In this document: piece after piece, positions 1 through 13,443 of the stretch
Numbering within the stretch: the first letter of the stretch is position 1
How the letters are laid out: each line of letters begins with the position of its first letter
From: Candidatus Copromonas faecavium (nom. illeg.)
Lineage (GTDB): Bacteria > Bacillota > Clostridia > Lachnospirales > Lachnospiraceae
DNA: 64,000 bases
Assembly: GCA_018712915.1 (NCBI GenBank)
Contig: DVGC01000025.1
Span: forward strand, 29,344 to 93,343
Reading direction: 5' to 3'
Notes under the pieces: model-generated
The model's input: only the letters and a program-made list of their open reading frames with translations
What the model was told of the DNA's origin: nothing
The model's database searches: none
Program-made: the position numbers and the translations under genes

Positions 1-491
1 GCTCCCACATGCTGGATTTCGCTGCACATCCGGACGCAGTCGCCGCAGAGGATACACTTGTTCATGTTGCGGACGATGGACGGCGAAGAATCATCAATGG
101 GATAGTCGGGCCGGTTGTTTTTAAAACGGATATTGTCCAGGCCAAACCGTCTTGCAAGAAACTGAAGCTGGCATTTCTGGTTTTTCTCGCAGACCGTACA
201 GTCCCTGCAGTGGGAAGCCAGAAGAAGCTCCAGGATCATTTTCCTGTGATGATGCAGCTTGGGGGTGTTGGTGCGGATCACCATCTTATCTTTCGGCGGT
301 GTGGAGCAGGAGGCGATGATGCCGCCATGTTCATCCTCCACCATGCACATCCGGCAGGCGCCGTAGATGGACAGATCCGTGTAGTAGCAGAAGGTCGGAA
401 TCGAGATACCGACTTTCCGGATGACCTGTAAAATGTTTTTCTCATCGGTAAACTCCGCGCGGAGACCGTCAATGATCATATATTTTGCCAT
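1..491 (-). CDS. hydA: [FeFe] hydrogenase catalytic subunit, N-terminal part (cut by window edge)
   Basis: Cytoplasmic [FeFe] hydrogenase subunit that would evolve or oxidise H2. Only the first 163 residues are present; the H-cluster domain lies off the left end. Visible modules: an N-terminal [2Fe-2S] domain with C35, C46, C49 and C62; the His-ligated cluster motif H94-x3-C98-x2-C101-x5-C107; and the first ferredoxin-type motif C146, C149, C152, C156. The ATG at 491 follows an AGGAGGGG site that overlaps the hydB stop, so the two are closely coupled (12-nt gap). With hydB and hydC this is the HydABC/Hnd arrangement, which in characterised members couples H2 to both NAD(P)H and ferredoxin. 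Bifurcation here is inferred from the family. Confidence 0.93.
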   Translation of the reverse strand, partial: MAKYMIIDGLRAEFTDEKNILQVIRKVGISIPTFCYYTDLSIYGACRMCMVEDEHGGIIASCSTPPKDKMVIRTNTPKLHHHRKMILELLLASHCRDCTVCEKNQKCQLQFLARRFGLDNIRFKNNRPDYPIDDSSPSIVRNMNKCILCGDCVRMCSEIQHVG

Positions 492-503
492 GGCATTCCC
501 CTC

Positions 504-2402
504 CTATCCTTCCTTGACCGCACCGAAGGGACAGCCTTCCAGACAGGCGCGGCATTTGATGCATGTTTCCTGATTGATGACGTGAGGCTGCTTTACGGTG
601 CCGGAGATGGCTCCCACAGGGCACATCCGGGCGCATTTGGTACAGCCGCGGCAAAGCTCAGGATCAATCTGAAGGGAAATCAGGGCTTTGCACTGGCCGG
701 CGGGACATTTCTTGTCCACCACATGGGCCATGTACTCGTCACGGAAATATTTCAGGGTACTGCTGACCGGAGACGGAGCCGATTTTCCAAGGCCGCAGAG
801 CGCCGTCTCGGAAATGGTGGAGGACAAATCCTCCAGAAGCTCAATATGTTCCACTGTTCCCCGCCCCTCTACGATATCGGTAAGCAGCTCCAGCATCCGT
901 TTGGTGCCTTCTCTGCAGGGAACGCACTTTCCGCAGGATTCATTCTGGGTGAAGTTCATAAAGAATCTGGCTACTTCCACCATACAGCTCTGGTCATTCA
1001 TAACCACCAGGCCGCCGGAGCCGATCATGGCGCCAACCTTCTTTAAGGAATCGAAATCCAGATGGATATCCAGGTGATCTTCGGTGGCGCTGATGCAGAG
1101 ACAGCCGCCGGAGGGGCCGCCGATCTGGACCGCCTTGAATTTGCCGCCTTTGACGCCGCCGCCGATGTCGAAAATGATTTTTCTCAGAGTCGTTCCCATG
1201 GGAACTTCAATCAGGCCGGTATTGTTGACGTTTCCGGTCAGGGCAAAGGCTTTGGTTCCATGGTTGTTTTCCGGGCCGATGGTCTGATACCAGGCCGCGC
1301 CCCGGTTGATGATGGGAGCCACGTTGCAGTAGGTTTCCACGTTATTTAGTACGGTCGGTTTATCGAACAGGCCGTGCTCCACCGTGCGGGGCGGTTTGAC
1401 CCTTGGCATTCCTCTGTGGCCTTCGATGGAAGCAGTCAGGGCGCTTCCTTCGCCGCAGACGAAGGCACCGGCTCCCTGGCTGATTTTAATATCAAAATCG
1501 AAGCCGGAATTTAAGATGTTTTTGCCCAGAAGGCCTCTGGCCCTTGCTTTTTCGATGGCCAGGGAAAGCCGTTCCACGGCCAGAGGATATTCGGCCCGGA
1601 CGTAAATGTAGCCGTTATGGGCTCTGGTGGCAATGCCGGCGATGATCATGCCTTCAATCACACGATGAGGATCGCCCTCCATCATGGAGCGGTCCATGAA
1701 GGCACCGGGATCGCCTTCGTCTCCGTTGCAGACAATGTATTTTTCCGGTTCGGACTGGCGCAGCACCTGCTCCCATTTCTTTCCTGTGGGGAAACCGGCG
1801 CCGCCTCTGCCGCGAAGACCCGCATCTGAGATTTCCTTTACAATTCCTTCCGGCGTCATATCAAACAGAGCCTTGGCCACGGCACTGTAGCCGCCGACGG
1901 CGATATATTCGACGATGGATTCGGCGTTGATATGGCCGCAGTGCTCCAAAGCCACCCGCATCTGCTGCTTATAGAAGGGGATATCGTCCTGGCGCTGGTA
2001 GGGAATGCCGTCTTTATCCCGGTAAACCAGCCGGTCCACCACTTCATCGCCAAGAATACTGGTTTCGATGATTTCCTCACAGTCTTCCGGCTTTACCTTA
2101 ATATAAAGCCAGCCCATGGGTTCGATCCGGAGCAGCGGGCCCATCTCGCAAAAACCATGGCAGCCGCTTTTTTTCAGGCCGACGGAGTCTCCGTGGGGTT
2201 CTTTTTCCAGGGTAACGGCACAGTGGATGCCCTTTTCTTCCATCAGTTCCTTCATCCGGTCGAAAATCTTTAAGGAACCGCCGGCCACACAGCCGGTGCC
2301 GCCGCAGATTAAGATCTGCTTTTTCTGGGCATTCAGGGCCTTTCTGTATTCTTCCCGCCGCAGTTCCAGTTCTTCTCTGGTATTGATTCTTGTTATGCTC
2401 AT
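504..2402 (-). CDS. hydB: NuoF-like NAD(P)H/FMN subunit of bifurcating-type hydrogenase
   Basis: 632-aa flavoprotein subunit that exchanges electrons between NAD(H) and the hydrogenase iron-sulfur chain. Order of domains: an N-terminal thioredoxin-like [2Fe-2S] domain (about residues 28-115, with GGTGC and CHGFC cysteines); the NuoF core with FMN/NADH motifs GRGGAGFPTG and CNGDEGDPGAF; the [4Fe-4S] motif ESCGKCVPCREG followed by ALCGLG; and a C-terminal 2x[4Fe-4S] ferredoxin domain (CRGCTKCARMCP and CIKCRACLEGCP). This is the HydB/HndC layout. The fused N-terminal domain may stand in for a separate HndB, which is absent. Start ATG 2402 overlaps the hydC stop by 4 nt (ATGA). Confidence 0.95.
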   Translation of the reverse strand: MSITRINTREELELRREEYRKALNAQKKQILICGGTGCVAGGSLKIFDRMKELMEEKGIHCAVTLEKEPHGDSVGLKKSGCHGFCEMGPLLRIEPMGWLYIKVKPEDCEEIIETSILGDEVVDRLVYRDKDGIPYQRQDDIPFYKQQMRVALEHCGHINAESIVEYIAVGGYSAVAKALFDMTPEGIVKEISDAGLRGRGGAGFPTGKKWEQVLRQSEPEKYIVCNGDEGDPGAFMDRSMMEGDPHRVIEGMIIAGIATRAHNGYIYVRAEYPLAVERLSLAIEKARARGLLGKNILNSGFDFDIKISQGAGAFVCGEGSALTASIEGHRGMPRVKPPRTVEHGLFDKPTVLNNVETYCNVAPIINRGAAWYQTIGPENNHGTKAFALTGNVNNTGLIEVPMGTTLRKIIFDIGGGVKGGKFKAVQIGGPSGGCLCISATEDHLDIHLDFDSLKKVGAMIGSGGLVVMNDQSCMVEVARFFMNFTQNESCGKCVPCREGTKRMLELLTDIVEGRGTVEHIELLEDLSSTISETALCGLGKSAPSPVSSTLKYFRDEYMAHVVDKKCPAGQCKALISLQIDPELCRGCTKCARMCPVGAISGTVKQPHVINQETCIKCRACLEGCPFGAVKEG

Positions 2403-2884
2403 GGACAGAGGCCCTCCTCTTTTCGGATTTGCTCGATGATTTCCCTTGCCTTTTCCGGCGTCATGGCCGGGTGGACATGGTCGTTGACCGTGCAGACGGG
2501 AGCCAGTCCGCAGGCACCCAGACAGGATACGGTTTCTACCGTAAACAGCATGTCATCGGTGGTTGGCTTTTTGTCGGTGACGCCAAGAATGCTTCGGATT
2601 TCTTCCAGTATCGGGACGGATTTTCTCACGTGACAGGCAGTACCGTCGCAGATCTTAATGATATATTTTCCCTTTGGCTCCAGGGAGAAATTCTCATAAA
2701 AGGTGGCGACACCATAGATGTTGGCCTGGCTGATGCCCAGCTTCTTAGCCACATAGATTAACGCATCCTGAGGCAGATAATGATATTCTTTTTGGATATC
2801 CTGCATGATGCCAATAACCAGGGTGGGATCGTAATCATGGGCTTTCAAAATTTCGTCAAGGGTCTCGGTGCTTGTCGGACTCAA
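2399..2884 (-). CDS. hydC: NuoE-like [2Fe-2S] subunit of hydrogenase
   Basis: 161-aa thioredoxin-fold [2Fe-2S] protein, first gene of the hydrogenase operon. The cluster ligands are visible as CDGTAC and, about 40 residues later, CLGAC, the NuoE pattern. It passes electrons with HydB in the HydABC complex. The start is a TTG at 2884-2882: an AAAGGAG site lies 8 nt upstream and the next in-frame Met (in the IMQDIQ segment) would remove the conserved N-terminal helix. The 3' end overlaps hydB by 4 nt. Confidence 0.93.
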   Translation of the reverse strand: MSPTSTETLDEILKAHDYDPTLVIGIMQDIQKEYHYLPQDALIYVAKKLGISQANIYGVATFYENFSLEPKGKYIIKICDGTACHVRKSVPILEEIRSILGVTDKKPTTDDMLFTVETVSCLGACGLAPVCTVNDHVHPAMTPEKAREIIEQIRKEEGLCP

Positions 2885-2912
2885 TATACCAGCTCCTTTC
2901 CTTATTTTAATG

Positions 2913-2941
2913 GGAATGCCGGAATTCGCTTCCGGCGTTCC
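2913..2941 (-). other. Leader hairpin of hydrogenase operon
   Basis: Stem of about 12-13 bp (arms about 2913-2924 and 2930-2941, one T.G pair) around a 5-nt loop. It lies in the 5' leader between the predicted hyd promoter and the hydC ribosome site. No T-run follows in the direction of transcription, so it looks like an mRNA stability or regulatory stem, not a terminator. Confidence 0.5.
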
Positions 2942-2959
2942 TAATGGACTGTTTTACAA

Positions 2960-2995
2960 TTGTTAATTTTACCACAATCGCTGCTGAAAACACAA
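2960..2995 (-). promoter_or_regulatory. hyd promoter with Rex-box-like operator
   Basis: On the minus strand, -35 TTGTGT (2995-2990), 18-nt spacer and extended -10 TGG-TAAAAT (TAAAAT at 2971-2966). An 18-bp site TTGTTAA-N4-ACCACAA (2960-2977) overlaps the -10; it matches 11 of 14 half-site positions of the Rex consensus TTGTTAA-N4-TTAACAA. Rex is the NADH/NAD+ sensing repressor known to control clostridial fermentative and hydrogenase genes. The promoter -35 is weak, so the call depends on the extended -10 and the operator overlap. Confidence 0.45.
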
Positions 2996-3077
2996 TAGTA
3001 TTTGTGGATAATAAACAAAAGATAAACATGGGGTTCAGTATAGAATCTTCAAATCTGGGAAAAAAGGAATTTTTTTC

Positions 3078-3106
3078 TTGACTTATTGACTTTGGCGTGT
3101 TAAGAT
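3078..3106 (+). promoter_or_regulatory. rpoBC sigma-A promoter
   Basis: TTGACT (3078-3083), 17-nt spacer, TAAGAT (3101-3106). The expected start of transcription near 3113 leaves a leader of about 88 nt before rpoB. The upstream in-frame ATG at 3105 falls in the -10 box and therefore cannot be translated from this transcript, which supports the downstream rpoB start. Confidence 0.8.
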
Positions 3107-3200
3107 GAGAAATGCACTATTGTGGTATCTTGTGCCTTATGGTACCATTATGCCCAAAAACAGGATTGAAATAGAGAAAGAAAACAGGGGTGAAACGTCA

Positions 3201-6200
3201 ATGGAGAAAAGCAGAATACGTCCGGTTCCGGCCGGAAAAGGCGTAAGAATGAGCTACTCAAGACAGAAGGAAGTTCTTGAGATGCCCAACCTGATCGAAA
3301 TCCAGAAGGATTCCTATCAGTGGTTCCTGGACGAAGGCCTGAAGGAGGTCTTTGAGGATATCTCCCCAATCGCGGACTTTGCCGGTCATCTGAGCCTGGA
3401 GTTTGTGGACTTCACGTTATGCCGGGATGACATTAAGTATACGATTGAGGAGTGCAAAGAGCGGGATGCTACTTACGCCGCGCCTTTGAAAGTAAAGGTA
3501 AGACTCTGCAACAAAGATAAAGACGAAATCAATGAACACGAGATTTTCATGGGTGATCTGCCGTTGATGACCGATACGGGTTCCTTCGTGATTAATGGCG
3601 CGGAACGTGTTATTGTAAGCCAGCTGGTTCGCTCCCCTGGAATTTATTATGGAATCGACCGTGACAAAATCGGTAAAGAGCTTTTTTCCTGCACCGTAAT
3701 CCCCAATCGCGGCGCATGGCTGGAGTATGAAACGGATTCCAACGACGTCTTTTATGTCCGTGTGGACCGTACAAGAAAGGTGCCCGTAACCGTTCTGGTG
3801 CGTGCCCTCGGCTATGGAACCAATGCGGAGATTACCGAGCTGTTCGGTGAGGAACCGAAGATCACGGCCTGCTTCGGCAAGGATCCTTCTGATAACTATC
3901 AGGACGGCCTGCTGGAGCTGTATAAAAAGATCCGTCCCGGTGAGCCGCTTTCCGTGGACAGTGCGGAGAGCCTTTTAAACAGCATGTTCTTCGACCCCAG
4001 AAGATACGACCTGGCAAAGGTGGGACGGTATAAATTCAATAAGAAGCTGCACTTTAAAAACCGCCTGACCGGACAGATTGCGGCTGAAGATGTGGTAGAC
4101 GTTACGACCGGAGAGATCCTGGCAGAGGCCGGAAAGGCCATGACTAAGGAGCAGGCCACAGCCATTCAGAACGCTGCAATTCCTTATGTGTGGGTTCAGA
4201 CAGAGGAAAGACGGGTTAAGGTTCTTTCCAATATGATGGTGGATCTGGCTCATTATGTGACCTTTGATCCGGAGGAAGCCGGCGTAACGGAGATGGTATT
4301 TTATCCGGCCCTTGCGGAGCTTCTGGAGAAGGCGGACGGTCTGTCTGAGGAAGAATTAAAGGCAGAGATTCACCGCCATATCCACGACCTGATTCCGAAG
4401 CACATTACGAAGGAAGATATCCTTGCTTCCATTAACTATAATATGCATCTGGAGTACGGAATCGGAACAAAGGATGATATCGATCATCTTGGAAACAGAA
4501 GAATCCGTGCCGTGGGCGAACTGCTGCAGAACCAGTACCGCATCGGTCTTTCCAGAATGGAGCGTGTGGTAAGAGAGCGGATGACCACCCAGGATATGGA
4601 TGGAATTACGCCGCAGTCCTTAATCAACATCAAGCCGGTGACGGCGGCGGTGAAGGAGTTCTTCGGTAGCTCTCAGCTGTCCCAGTTCATGGACCAGAAC
4701 AACCCGCTGTCTGAGCTGACCCATAAGAGACGTCTTTCCGCCCTGGGACCGGGAGGTCTTTCCAGAGACCGTGCCGGATTCGAGGTTCGAGATGTTCATT
4801 ATACGCACTACGGCAGAATGTGCCCCATCGAGACGCCTGAAGGTCCCAACATCGGTCTGATCAACTCTCTGGCGACCTATGCGAGAGTCAACCAGTACGG
4901 CTTTGTGGAAGCGCCCTACCGTGTCATCGACAAGACCGATCCGGCCAACCCCAGAGTCACCGATGAGGTCATCTATCTGACGGCCGATGAGGAAGATAAT
5001 TACGTAGTGGCTCAGGCCAATGAGCCGCTGGACGAGGAAGGCCACTTCATTCACAACAACATTTCCGGACGGTTCCGCGAGGAAACCTCTTCCTTCCAGA
5101 AGCGTTCGGTGGATTTGATGGACGTATCCCCGAAGATGGTATTCTCCGTGGCGACTTCCATGATTCCCTTCCTGGAGAACGACGACGCCAACCGTGCCCT
5201 GATGGGTTCCAACATGCAGCGTCAGGCCGTTCCCCTTCTGACAACGGAAGCTCCTGTTGTAGGAACGGGTATTGAAGGAAAGGCGGCCGTGGACTCCGGC
5301 GTCTGCGTTCTTGCGAAGAATGCCGGAGTGGTGGAGCGTTCCGCTTCCAATGAGATTATTATTAAGCGTGATTCGGACGGCAACCGGGATGTGTACCGTC
5401 TGACCAAGTTTAAGAGAAGCAACCAGAGCAACTGCTATAACCAGAAGCCCATCGTCTACAAAGGTGACCATGTGGAAAAGGGCGAGGTAATTGCAGACGG
5501 CCCGTCCACCAAGAACGGTGAGATCGCCCTGGGAAAGAACCCCTTAATCGGCTTCATGACCTGGGAGGGATACAACTACGAGGATGCGGTTCTGTTAAGC
5601 GAGAAGCTGGTGCAGGACGATGTTTATACCTCTGTCCATATCGAGGAATATGAGGCAGAATCCAGAGACACCAAACTGGGACCGGAGGAAATTACAAGAG
5701 ACGTTCCCGGCGTGGGCGAGGATGCCTTAAAGGATCTGGATGAGAGAGGAATCATCCGCATCGGCGCGGAGGTTCGTGCCGGTGATATCCTTGTGGGTAA
5801 GGTAACTCCCAAGGGAGAGACAGAGCTGACTGCCGAGGAGCGGCTGTTAAGAGCTATTTTCGGTGAGAAGGCAAGAGAAGTCCGCGATACTTCCTTAAAG
5901 GTGCCCCACGGCGCTTACGGAATCGTTGTGGATGCGAGAGTATTTACAAGAGAAAACGGCGATGAACTGGCTCCCGGCGTGAACCAGACCGTCCGTATCT
6001 ATATTGCGCAGAAGAGAAAGATTTCCGTGGGCGACAAGATGGCCGGCCGTCACGGAAACAAGGGTGTGGTGTCCCGTGTGCTTCCGGTGGAGGATATGCC
6101 CTTCCTTCCCAACGGACGTCCGCTGGATATCGTGCTGAACCCCCTGGGTGTGCCGTCCCGTATGAATATCGGACAGGTGCTGGAGATTCACTTGAGCCTG

Positions 6201-7076
6201 GCCGCCAAGGCCCTTGGCTTTAATGTATCCACGCCGGTTTTTGACGGTGCGGATGAGAACGACATTCAGGATACGCTGGAGCTGGCCAACGACTATGTAA
6301 ATATGGAATGGGATGCGTTCCAGGAGAAATATAAGGCTCTGGTGAAGCCGGAGGTTATGGAGTATCTGGGAGAGCATCTGGATCATCGTGCGCTCTGGAA
6401 GGGCGTTCCAATCCAGAGAGATGGAAAAGTCCTCTTAAGAGACGGACGGACCGGAGAATACTTCGACAGTCCGACCACCATCGGTCACATGCATTACTTA
6501 AAGCTTCACCATCTGGTAGATGATAAGATTCATGCCCGTTCCACCGGCCCATATGCCCTGGTAACCCAGCAGCCCTTAGGCGGCAAGGCCCAGTTCGGCG
6601 GACAGCGGTTCGGTGAGATGGAGGTTTGGGCTCTGGAGGCTTATGGTGCATCCTACACACTGCAGGAGATCCTGACTGTGAAGTCCGACGATGTGGTGGG
6701 ACGTGTAAAGACCTATGAGGCCATTATCAAGGGAGAGAATATTCCGGAGCCGGGTATCCCCGAGTCCTTCAAGGTACTGCTGAAGGAGCTTCAGTCCCTG
6801 GGACTGGATGTGCGTGTGCTGCGTGACAACGGCGAGGAGGTCGACATGTCTGAGAACATCGACTACTCCGACACCAATTACGATCTGCGCTCCATCATCG
6901 AAGGCGACAGAAGCTACAGCGACAAGGGAGAAAACCTGGGCGATTATGGCTTCCAGAAGCAGGAGTTCAAAGGCGAAGAGCTTGTGGACGTGGAGGATGA
7001 TGATTATACGGAGGATTCTTCGGACGACGATTATATCAACGATGAATACACCGAACATGACGCCGATGAGATTTAA
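3201..7076 (+). CDS. rpoB: RNA polymerase beta subunit
   Basis: 1291-aa beta subunit of RNA polymerase. The rifampicin pocket (about residues 486-525, containing [23 protein letters not shown] and GGLSRDRAG) carries the usual susceptible residues, and the C-terminal clamp region ([21 protein letters not shown]) is intact. An acidic tail rich in Asp/Glu ends the protein. Start chosen at ATG 3201 because AGGGGTG lies 8 nt upstream and MEKSRIRPV is the family N-terminus; the longer frame from 3105 overlaps the promoter. rpoC follows after 21 nt. The usual rplJ-rplL neighbours are not upstream; the divergent hyd operon is there instead. Confidence 0.99.
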   Translation: MEKSRIRPVPAGKGVRMSYSRQKEVLEMPNLIEIQKDSYQWFLDEGLKEVFEDISPIADFAGHLSLEFVDFTLCRDDIKYTIEECKERDATYAAPLKVKVRLCNKDKDEINEHEIFMGDLPLMTDTGSFVINGAERVIVSQLVRSPGIYYGIDRDKIGKELFSCTVIPNRGAWLEYETDSNDVFYVRVDRTRKVPVTVLVRALGYGTNAEITELFGEEPKITACFGKDPSDNYQDGLLELYKKIRPGEPLSVDSAESLLNSMFFDPRRYDLAKVGRYKFNKKLHFKNRLTGQIAAEDVVDVTTGEILAEAGKAMTKEQATAIQNAAIPYVWVQTEERRVKVLSNMMVDLAHYVTFDPEEAGVTEMVFYPALAELLEKADGLSEEELKAEIHRHIHDLIPKHITKEDILASINYNMHLEYGIGTKDDIDHLGNRRIRAVGELLQNQYRIGLSRMERVVRERMTTQDMDGITPQSLINIKPVTAAVKEFFGSSQLSQFMDQNNPLSELTHKRRLSALGPGGLSRDRAGFEVRDVHYTHYGRMCPIETPEGPNIGLINSLATYARVNQYGFVEAPYRVIDKTDPANPRVTDEVIYLTADEEDNYVVAQANEPLDEEGHFIHNNISGRFREETSSFQKRSVDLMDVSPKMVFSVATSMIPFLENDDANRALMGSNMQRQAVPLLTTEAPVVGTGIEGKAAVDSGVCVLAKNAGVVERSASNEIIIKRDSDGNRDVYRLTKFKRSNQSNCYNQKPIVYKGDHVEKGEVIADGPSTKNGEIALGKNPLIGFMTWEGYNYEDAVLLSEKLVQDDVYTSVHIEEYEAESRDTKLGPEEITRDVPGVGEDALKDLDERGIIRIGAEVRAGDILVGKVTPKGETELTAEERLLRAIFGEKAREVRDTSLKVPHGAYGIVVDARVFTRENGDELAPGVNQTVRIYIAQKRKISVGDKMAGRHGNKGVVSRVLPVEDMPFLPNGRPLDIVLNPLGVPSRMNIGQVLEIHLSLAAKALGFNVSTPVFDGADENDIQDTLELANDYVNMEWDAFQEKYKALVKPEVMEYLGEHLDHRALWKGVPIQRDGKVLLRDGRTGEYFDSPTTIGHMHYLKLHHLVDDKIHARSTGPYALVTQQPLGGKAQFGGQRFGEMEVWALEAYGASYTLQEILTVKSDDVVGRVKTYEAIIKGENIPEPGIPESFKVLLKELQSLGLDVRVLRDNGEEVDMSENIDYSDTNYDLRSIIEGDRSYSDKGENLGDYGFQKQEFKGEELVDVEDDDYTEDSSDDDYINDEYTEHDADEI

Positions 7077-7097
7077 TAATAGAAGGGAGTACCGTTC

Positions 7098-10754
<3,657 letters not shown>

Positions 10755-10778
10755 ACATCTGAAATAAATACGCAGGAT

Positions 10779-10812
10779 AGCAGCGAGGGAAGAAGGATTC
10801 CCTCGCTGTTGT
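10779..10812 (+). terminator. Hairpin after rpoC
   Basis: Perfect 10-bp stem CAGCGAGGGA / TCCCTCGCTG (10781-10790 and 10799-10808) with an 8-nt loop, followed by TTGTACGTT. The T-run is poor, so termination may be partial and allow some read-through into the efflux gene. Confidence 0.65.
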
Positions 10813-10844
10813 ACGTTATGGGGAGTTAGAAAAGGGAAACTATT

Positions 10845-12011
10845 ATGATAACAGTATTATCGCATTTATTTATTAAGGACAGGGAGCACCTGGAAGACGG
10901 GGGAGTCAGAAGGGCCTATGGAATGCTGTGCAGCATTGTGGGAATCCTTTTGAATGTGCTTTTATTTGCAGGCAAATATCTGGCCGGTGTTTTAAGCGGC
11001 TCCATCGCTGTCACCGCAGATGCCTTCAACAACCTGTCAGATGCCGGTTCCTCCTTTATTACGCTGGTGGGATTCCGGTTTTCCGGGATGAAGGCGGATG
11101 CCGACCATCCGTTTGGCCATGGAAGGATTGAGTACATATCCGGTTTCGGAGTCTCCGTGGTGATTATTCTGATGGGCGTTGAGCTGCTGAAAACCTCGGT
11201 GGAAAAAATCCTTCATCCGGAACCGGTCAATGCAGGCCTTCTTCCGGCGGCTATCCTGGTGGCCTCCATCTGTGTGAAGCTGTACATGGCCTTTTACAAC
11301 CGGAAAATCGGAAAGAAAATTGACTCAGAGGCCATGAAAGCGGCCGGCATGGACAGCCTCAGTGATTCGGCGGCCACGGCAGCTGTTTTGCTTTCCATGG
11401 GAGTAGGATATTTTACAGGACTTCAGATTGACGGCTGGTGCGGATGCCTGGTGGCCTGCTTCGTTCTGTATGCCGGTTATGGAGCTGCCAGGGATACGCT
11501 GAATCCCCTTCTTGGACAGCCGCCGTCCAGGGAATACGTGGAACAGATTAAGGAAATCGTTATGAGCCATCCGGGGATCCTGGGAATCCATGATCTGGTG
11601 GTTCATGATTATGGTCCCGGAAGAAGGATGGTGTCCCTTCATGGGGAAGTATCCGGAAACGGCGATATTTTTGAAATTCATGACATGATAGACCGGATTG
11701 AGAAGGAACTGAATCAGAAAATGGGCTGCGAGGCCGTGATTCACATGGATCCGGTGGAGGCGGACAATGAGGTCGTGACGGAAACGAAACAGGAACTGAC
11801 CGCTCTGATTGCCGGCTCCTATCCTCAGGTATCCATCCATGATTTCCGAATGGTCCAGGGACCCACGCATACAAATTTAATATTTGACGCGGTGGTGCCT
11901 TACGGTTATGATAAGAGTGATGAGGACGTGAAACGGGGAATCGAGAACCTGGTGACGGAACACTGGAAGAATTATTTTGCCGTGGTTCAGGTGGAGCAGT
12001 CCTACGTATAG
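10845..12011 (+). CDS. Cation diffusion facilitator (CDF) transporter
   Basis: 388-aa membrane antiporter of the CDF family, expected to export divalent metal (Zn, Mn, Fe or similar) in exchange for protons. The metal-site motifs are present: DAFNNLSDAGS in TM2, the DHPFGHGR signature between TM2 and TM3, and a TM5 motif MDSLSDSAAT. A cytoplasmic C-terminal metallochaperone-like domain (about residues 225-385) contains HDLVVHDYGPG. Metal specificity cannot be read from sequence. dpaL starts 14 nt after the stop. Confidence 0.93.
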   Translation: MITVLSHLFIKDREHLEDGGVRRAYGMLCSIVGILLNVLLFAGKYLAGVLSGSIAVTADAFNNLSDAGSSFITLVGFRFSGMKADADHPFGHGRIEYISGFGVSVVIILMGVELLKTSVEKILHPEPVNAGLLPAAILVASICVKLYMAFYNRKIGKKIDSEAMKAAGMDSLSDSAATAAVLLSMGVGYFTGLQIDGWCGCLVACFVLYAGYGAARDTLNPLLGQPPSREYVEQIKEIVMSHPGILGIHDLVVHDYGPGRRMVSLHGEVSGNGDIFEIHDMIDRIEKELNQKMGCEAVIHMDPVEADNEVVTETKQELTALIAGSYPQVSIHDFRMVQGPTHTNLIFDAVVPYGYDKSDEDVKRGIENLVTEHWKNYFAVVQVEQSYV

Positions 12012-12024
12012 GAGGGGAATGAAA

Positions 12025-13290
12025 ATGAACGAGAACATTACGGTTTATCAGGGAAAAAGACCGGGAGGAATGCCGCCGGCTTTTCTGGATGCTGACGCTG
12101 CAAAGCGTGTGAGAAACTTTCATCAATCTTTGGAGGAGTACGAGAAGACGCCGCTGGTTTCGCTGGATTCCATGGCCAAAAGACTGGGCCTTGGAGGCAT
12201 CTACGTAAAGAATGAATCCAAGCGGTTTGGGCTTAATGCGTTTAAAGCGCTGGGAGCTTCCTACGCGATTCATGAGCTTCTGCTTAAGGAAGCAGAGGCG
12301 GAAGACGGGAAAGGGACCGGTATTTCCGGAAACGGAGCCTGCGGCAAAGAGACGGGCGGCAGCCGGAAGAAGGAAGAACAGGCGGGAAAGAGCGGACAGC
12401 CTGGGGACGGGCAGACCGTTCATCCTGCGTTCCCTGGCGGAAAAGGAAAGGTATTTGTGACGGCAACCGACGGAAACCACGGAAAAGGCGTGGCCTGGTC
12501 TGCCTGGAAGGCCGGAGGAAGGGCTTTTGTGTTTATGCCCAAGGGATCCAGAGAATGCCGGGTGGAGGCGATTGCGGCCATCGGAGAGACAAAGGTGACG
12601 GTGACGGACTGGAATTACGATGATACCGTACGGTATGCCTGGAATTTTGCCCGGGAAAACGGCTATTATTTTATTCAGGACACCGGATTTGACGGATACA
12701 CGGAAATTCCCAACCTGATTGGTCAGGGATACCTGACGATGATTGAAGAGGCGCTGGAACAGCTGGCAGAATACGGGGTGGAGAGACCGACCCATGTGTT
12801 TCTGCAGGCAGGTGTGGGCACCATGGCCGGGGCGGTGCTGGGATATCTGGCCAACCGGTATCAGGAGAAGCTTCCGACGGTATCCATTGTGGAGGCAGAT
12901 GAATCGGCCTGCGTGCTGGCTTCCGCAAAGGCAGGGGAGCGGGCAGCCATTGGCGGCAACCCTCAGACGGTGATGGCCGGATTAAACTGCGGAGAGGTAA
13001 GCATCTGCGTCTGGCCGATTCTCAGAGACTTCGCCAGCTTTTATATTTCCTGTCCTGACTGGGTGACAGAGCTGGGAATGCGGACCTATGCGCATCCGGA
13101 AGGAACGGATCAGCCGGTGATTTCCGGGGAATCGGGAGCTGTCGGCCTGGGTCTTATCATGAGCCTCTGCGAAAAAGCGGAATATGAAGAGAGCAGAAAG
13201 GCCATGGGTCTGGATGAAAACTCCAGGATTTTACTGATTTCCACGGAAGGAAACACGGATCCGGAGCATTACGAAGCAGTTACGAAGTAA
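12025..13290 (+). CDS. dpaL: Diaminopropionate ammonia-lyase, PLP-dependent
   Basis: 421-aa fold-type II PLP enzyme that would convert 2,3-diaminopropionate to pyruvate and two ammonia. The Schiff-base lysine is in NAFKALGA (K74); ATDGNHGKGVAW, the glycine-rich loop region and the C-terminal GESGAVGLG match DpaL/YgeX. Between the first helix after the lysine and the FVTATDGNHG strand lies an insertion of about 30 extra residues rich in Gly, Lys and Glu (about residues 92-138), likely a surface loop. AGGAGGGG (12010-12017) is 7 nt before ATG 12025; ATG 12019 in the same frame is too close to it. Confidence 0.93.
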   Translation: MNENITVYQGKRPGGMPPAFLDADAAKRVRNFHQSLEEYEKTPLVSLDSMAKRLGLGGIYVKNESKRFGLNAFKALGASYAIHELLLKEAEAEDGKGTGISGNGACGKETGGSRKKEEQAGKSGQPGDGQTVHPAFPGGKGKVFVTATDGNHGKGVAWSAWKAGGRAFVFMPKGSRECRVEAIAAIGETKVTVTDWNYDDTVRYAWNFARENGYYFIQDTGFDGYTEIPNLIGQGYLTMIEEALEQLAEYGVERPTHVFLQAGVGTMAGAVLGYLANRYQEKLPTVSIVEADESACVLASAKAGERAAIGGNPQTVMAGLNCGEVSICVWPILRDFASFYISCPDWVTELGMRTYAHPEGTDQPVISGESGAVGLGLIMSLCEKAEYEESRKAMGLDENSRILLISTEGNTDPEHYEAVTK

Positions 13291-13377
13291 TAGTTTGAAA
13301 TTGGTTTCCAGGCCGCCTTCTGGATACGTGGTTCGTTTCTTTATTTCTTCATCTTTGTTTCTTTTTTGAGAAAACAG

Positions 13378-13406
13378 TTGTCTGATGTTTGAAAAAATGA
13401 TATTCT
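13378..13406 (+). promoter_or_regulatory. Promoter of Met-rich secreted protein gene
   Basis: TTGTCT (13378-13383), 17-nt spacer, TATTCT (13401-13406). It sits 38 nt before the ATG at 13444 in an otherwise empty 153-nt gap. Confidence 0.6.
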
Positions 13407-13443
13407 ATAGCTATGTAATCAGGCAAAAAGGAGGAATCTGCTT

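Noticed and set aside
3105-3200. A 32-codon in-frame extension upstream of rpoB
   Set aside because: Its ATG lies in the -10 box of the rpoB promoter (3101-3106), it has no ribosome site, and family N-termini begin at MEKSRIRPV.
4620-5471. Long open frame antisense to rpoB
   Set aside because: It lies wholly within rpoB on the other strand, has no ribosome site or family match, and is explained by rpoB codon bias; the same holds for antisense frames in rpoC, fusA and tuf.
11560-12795. 411-codon minus-strand frame opposite the CDF transporter and DpaL genes
   Set aside because: Antisense to two well-identified genes, Pro/Arg/Ser-rich composition, no ribosome site.
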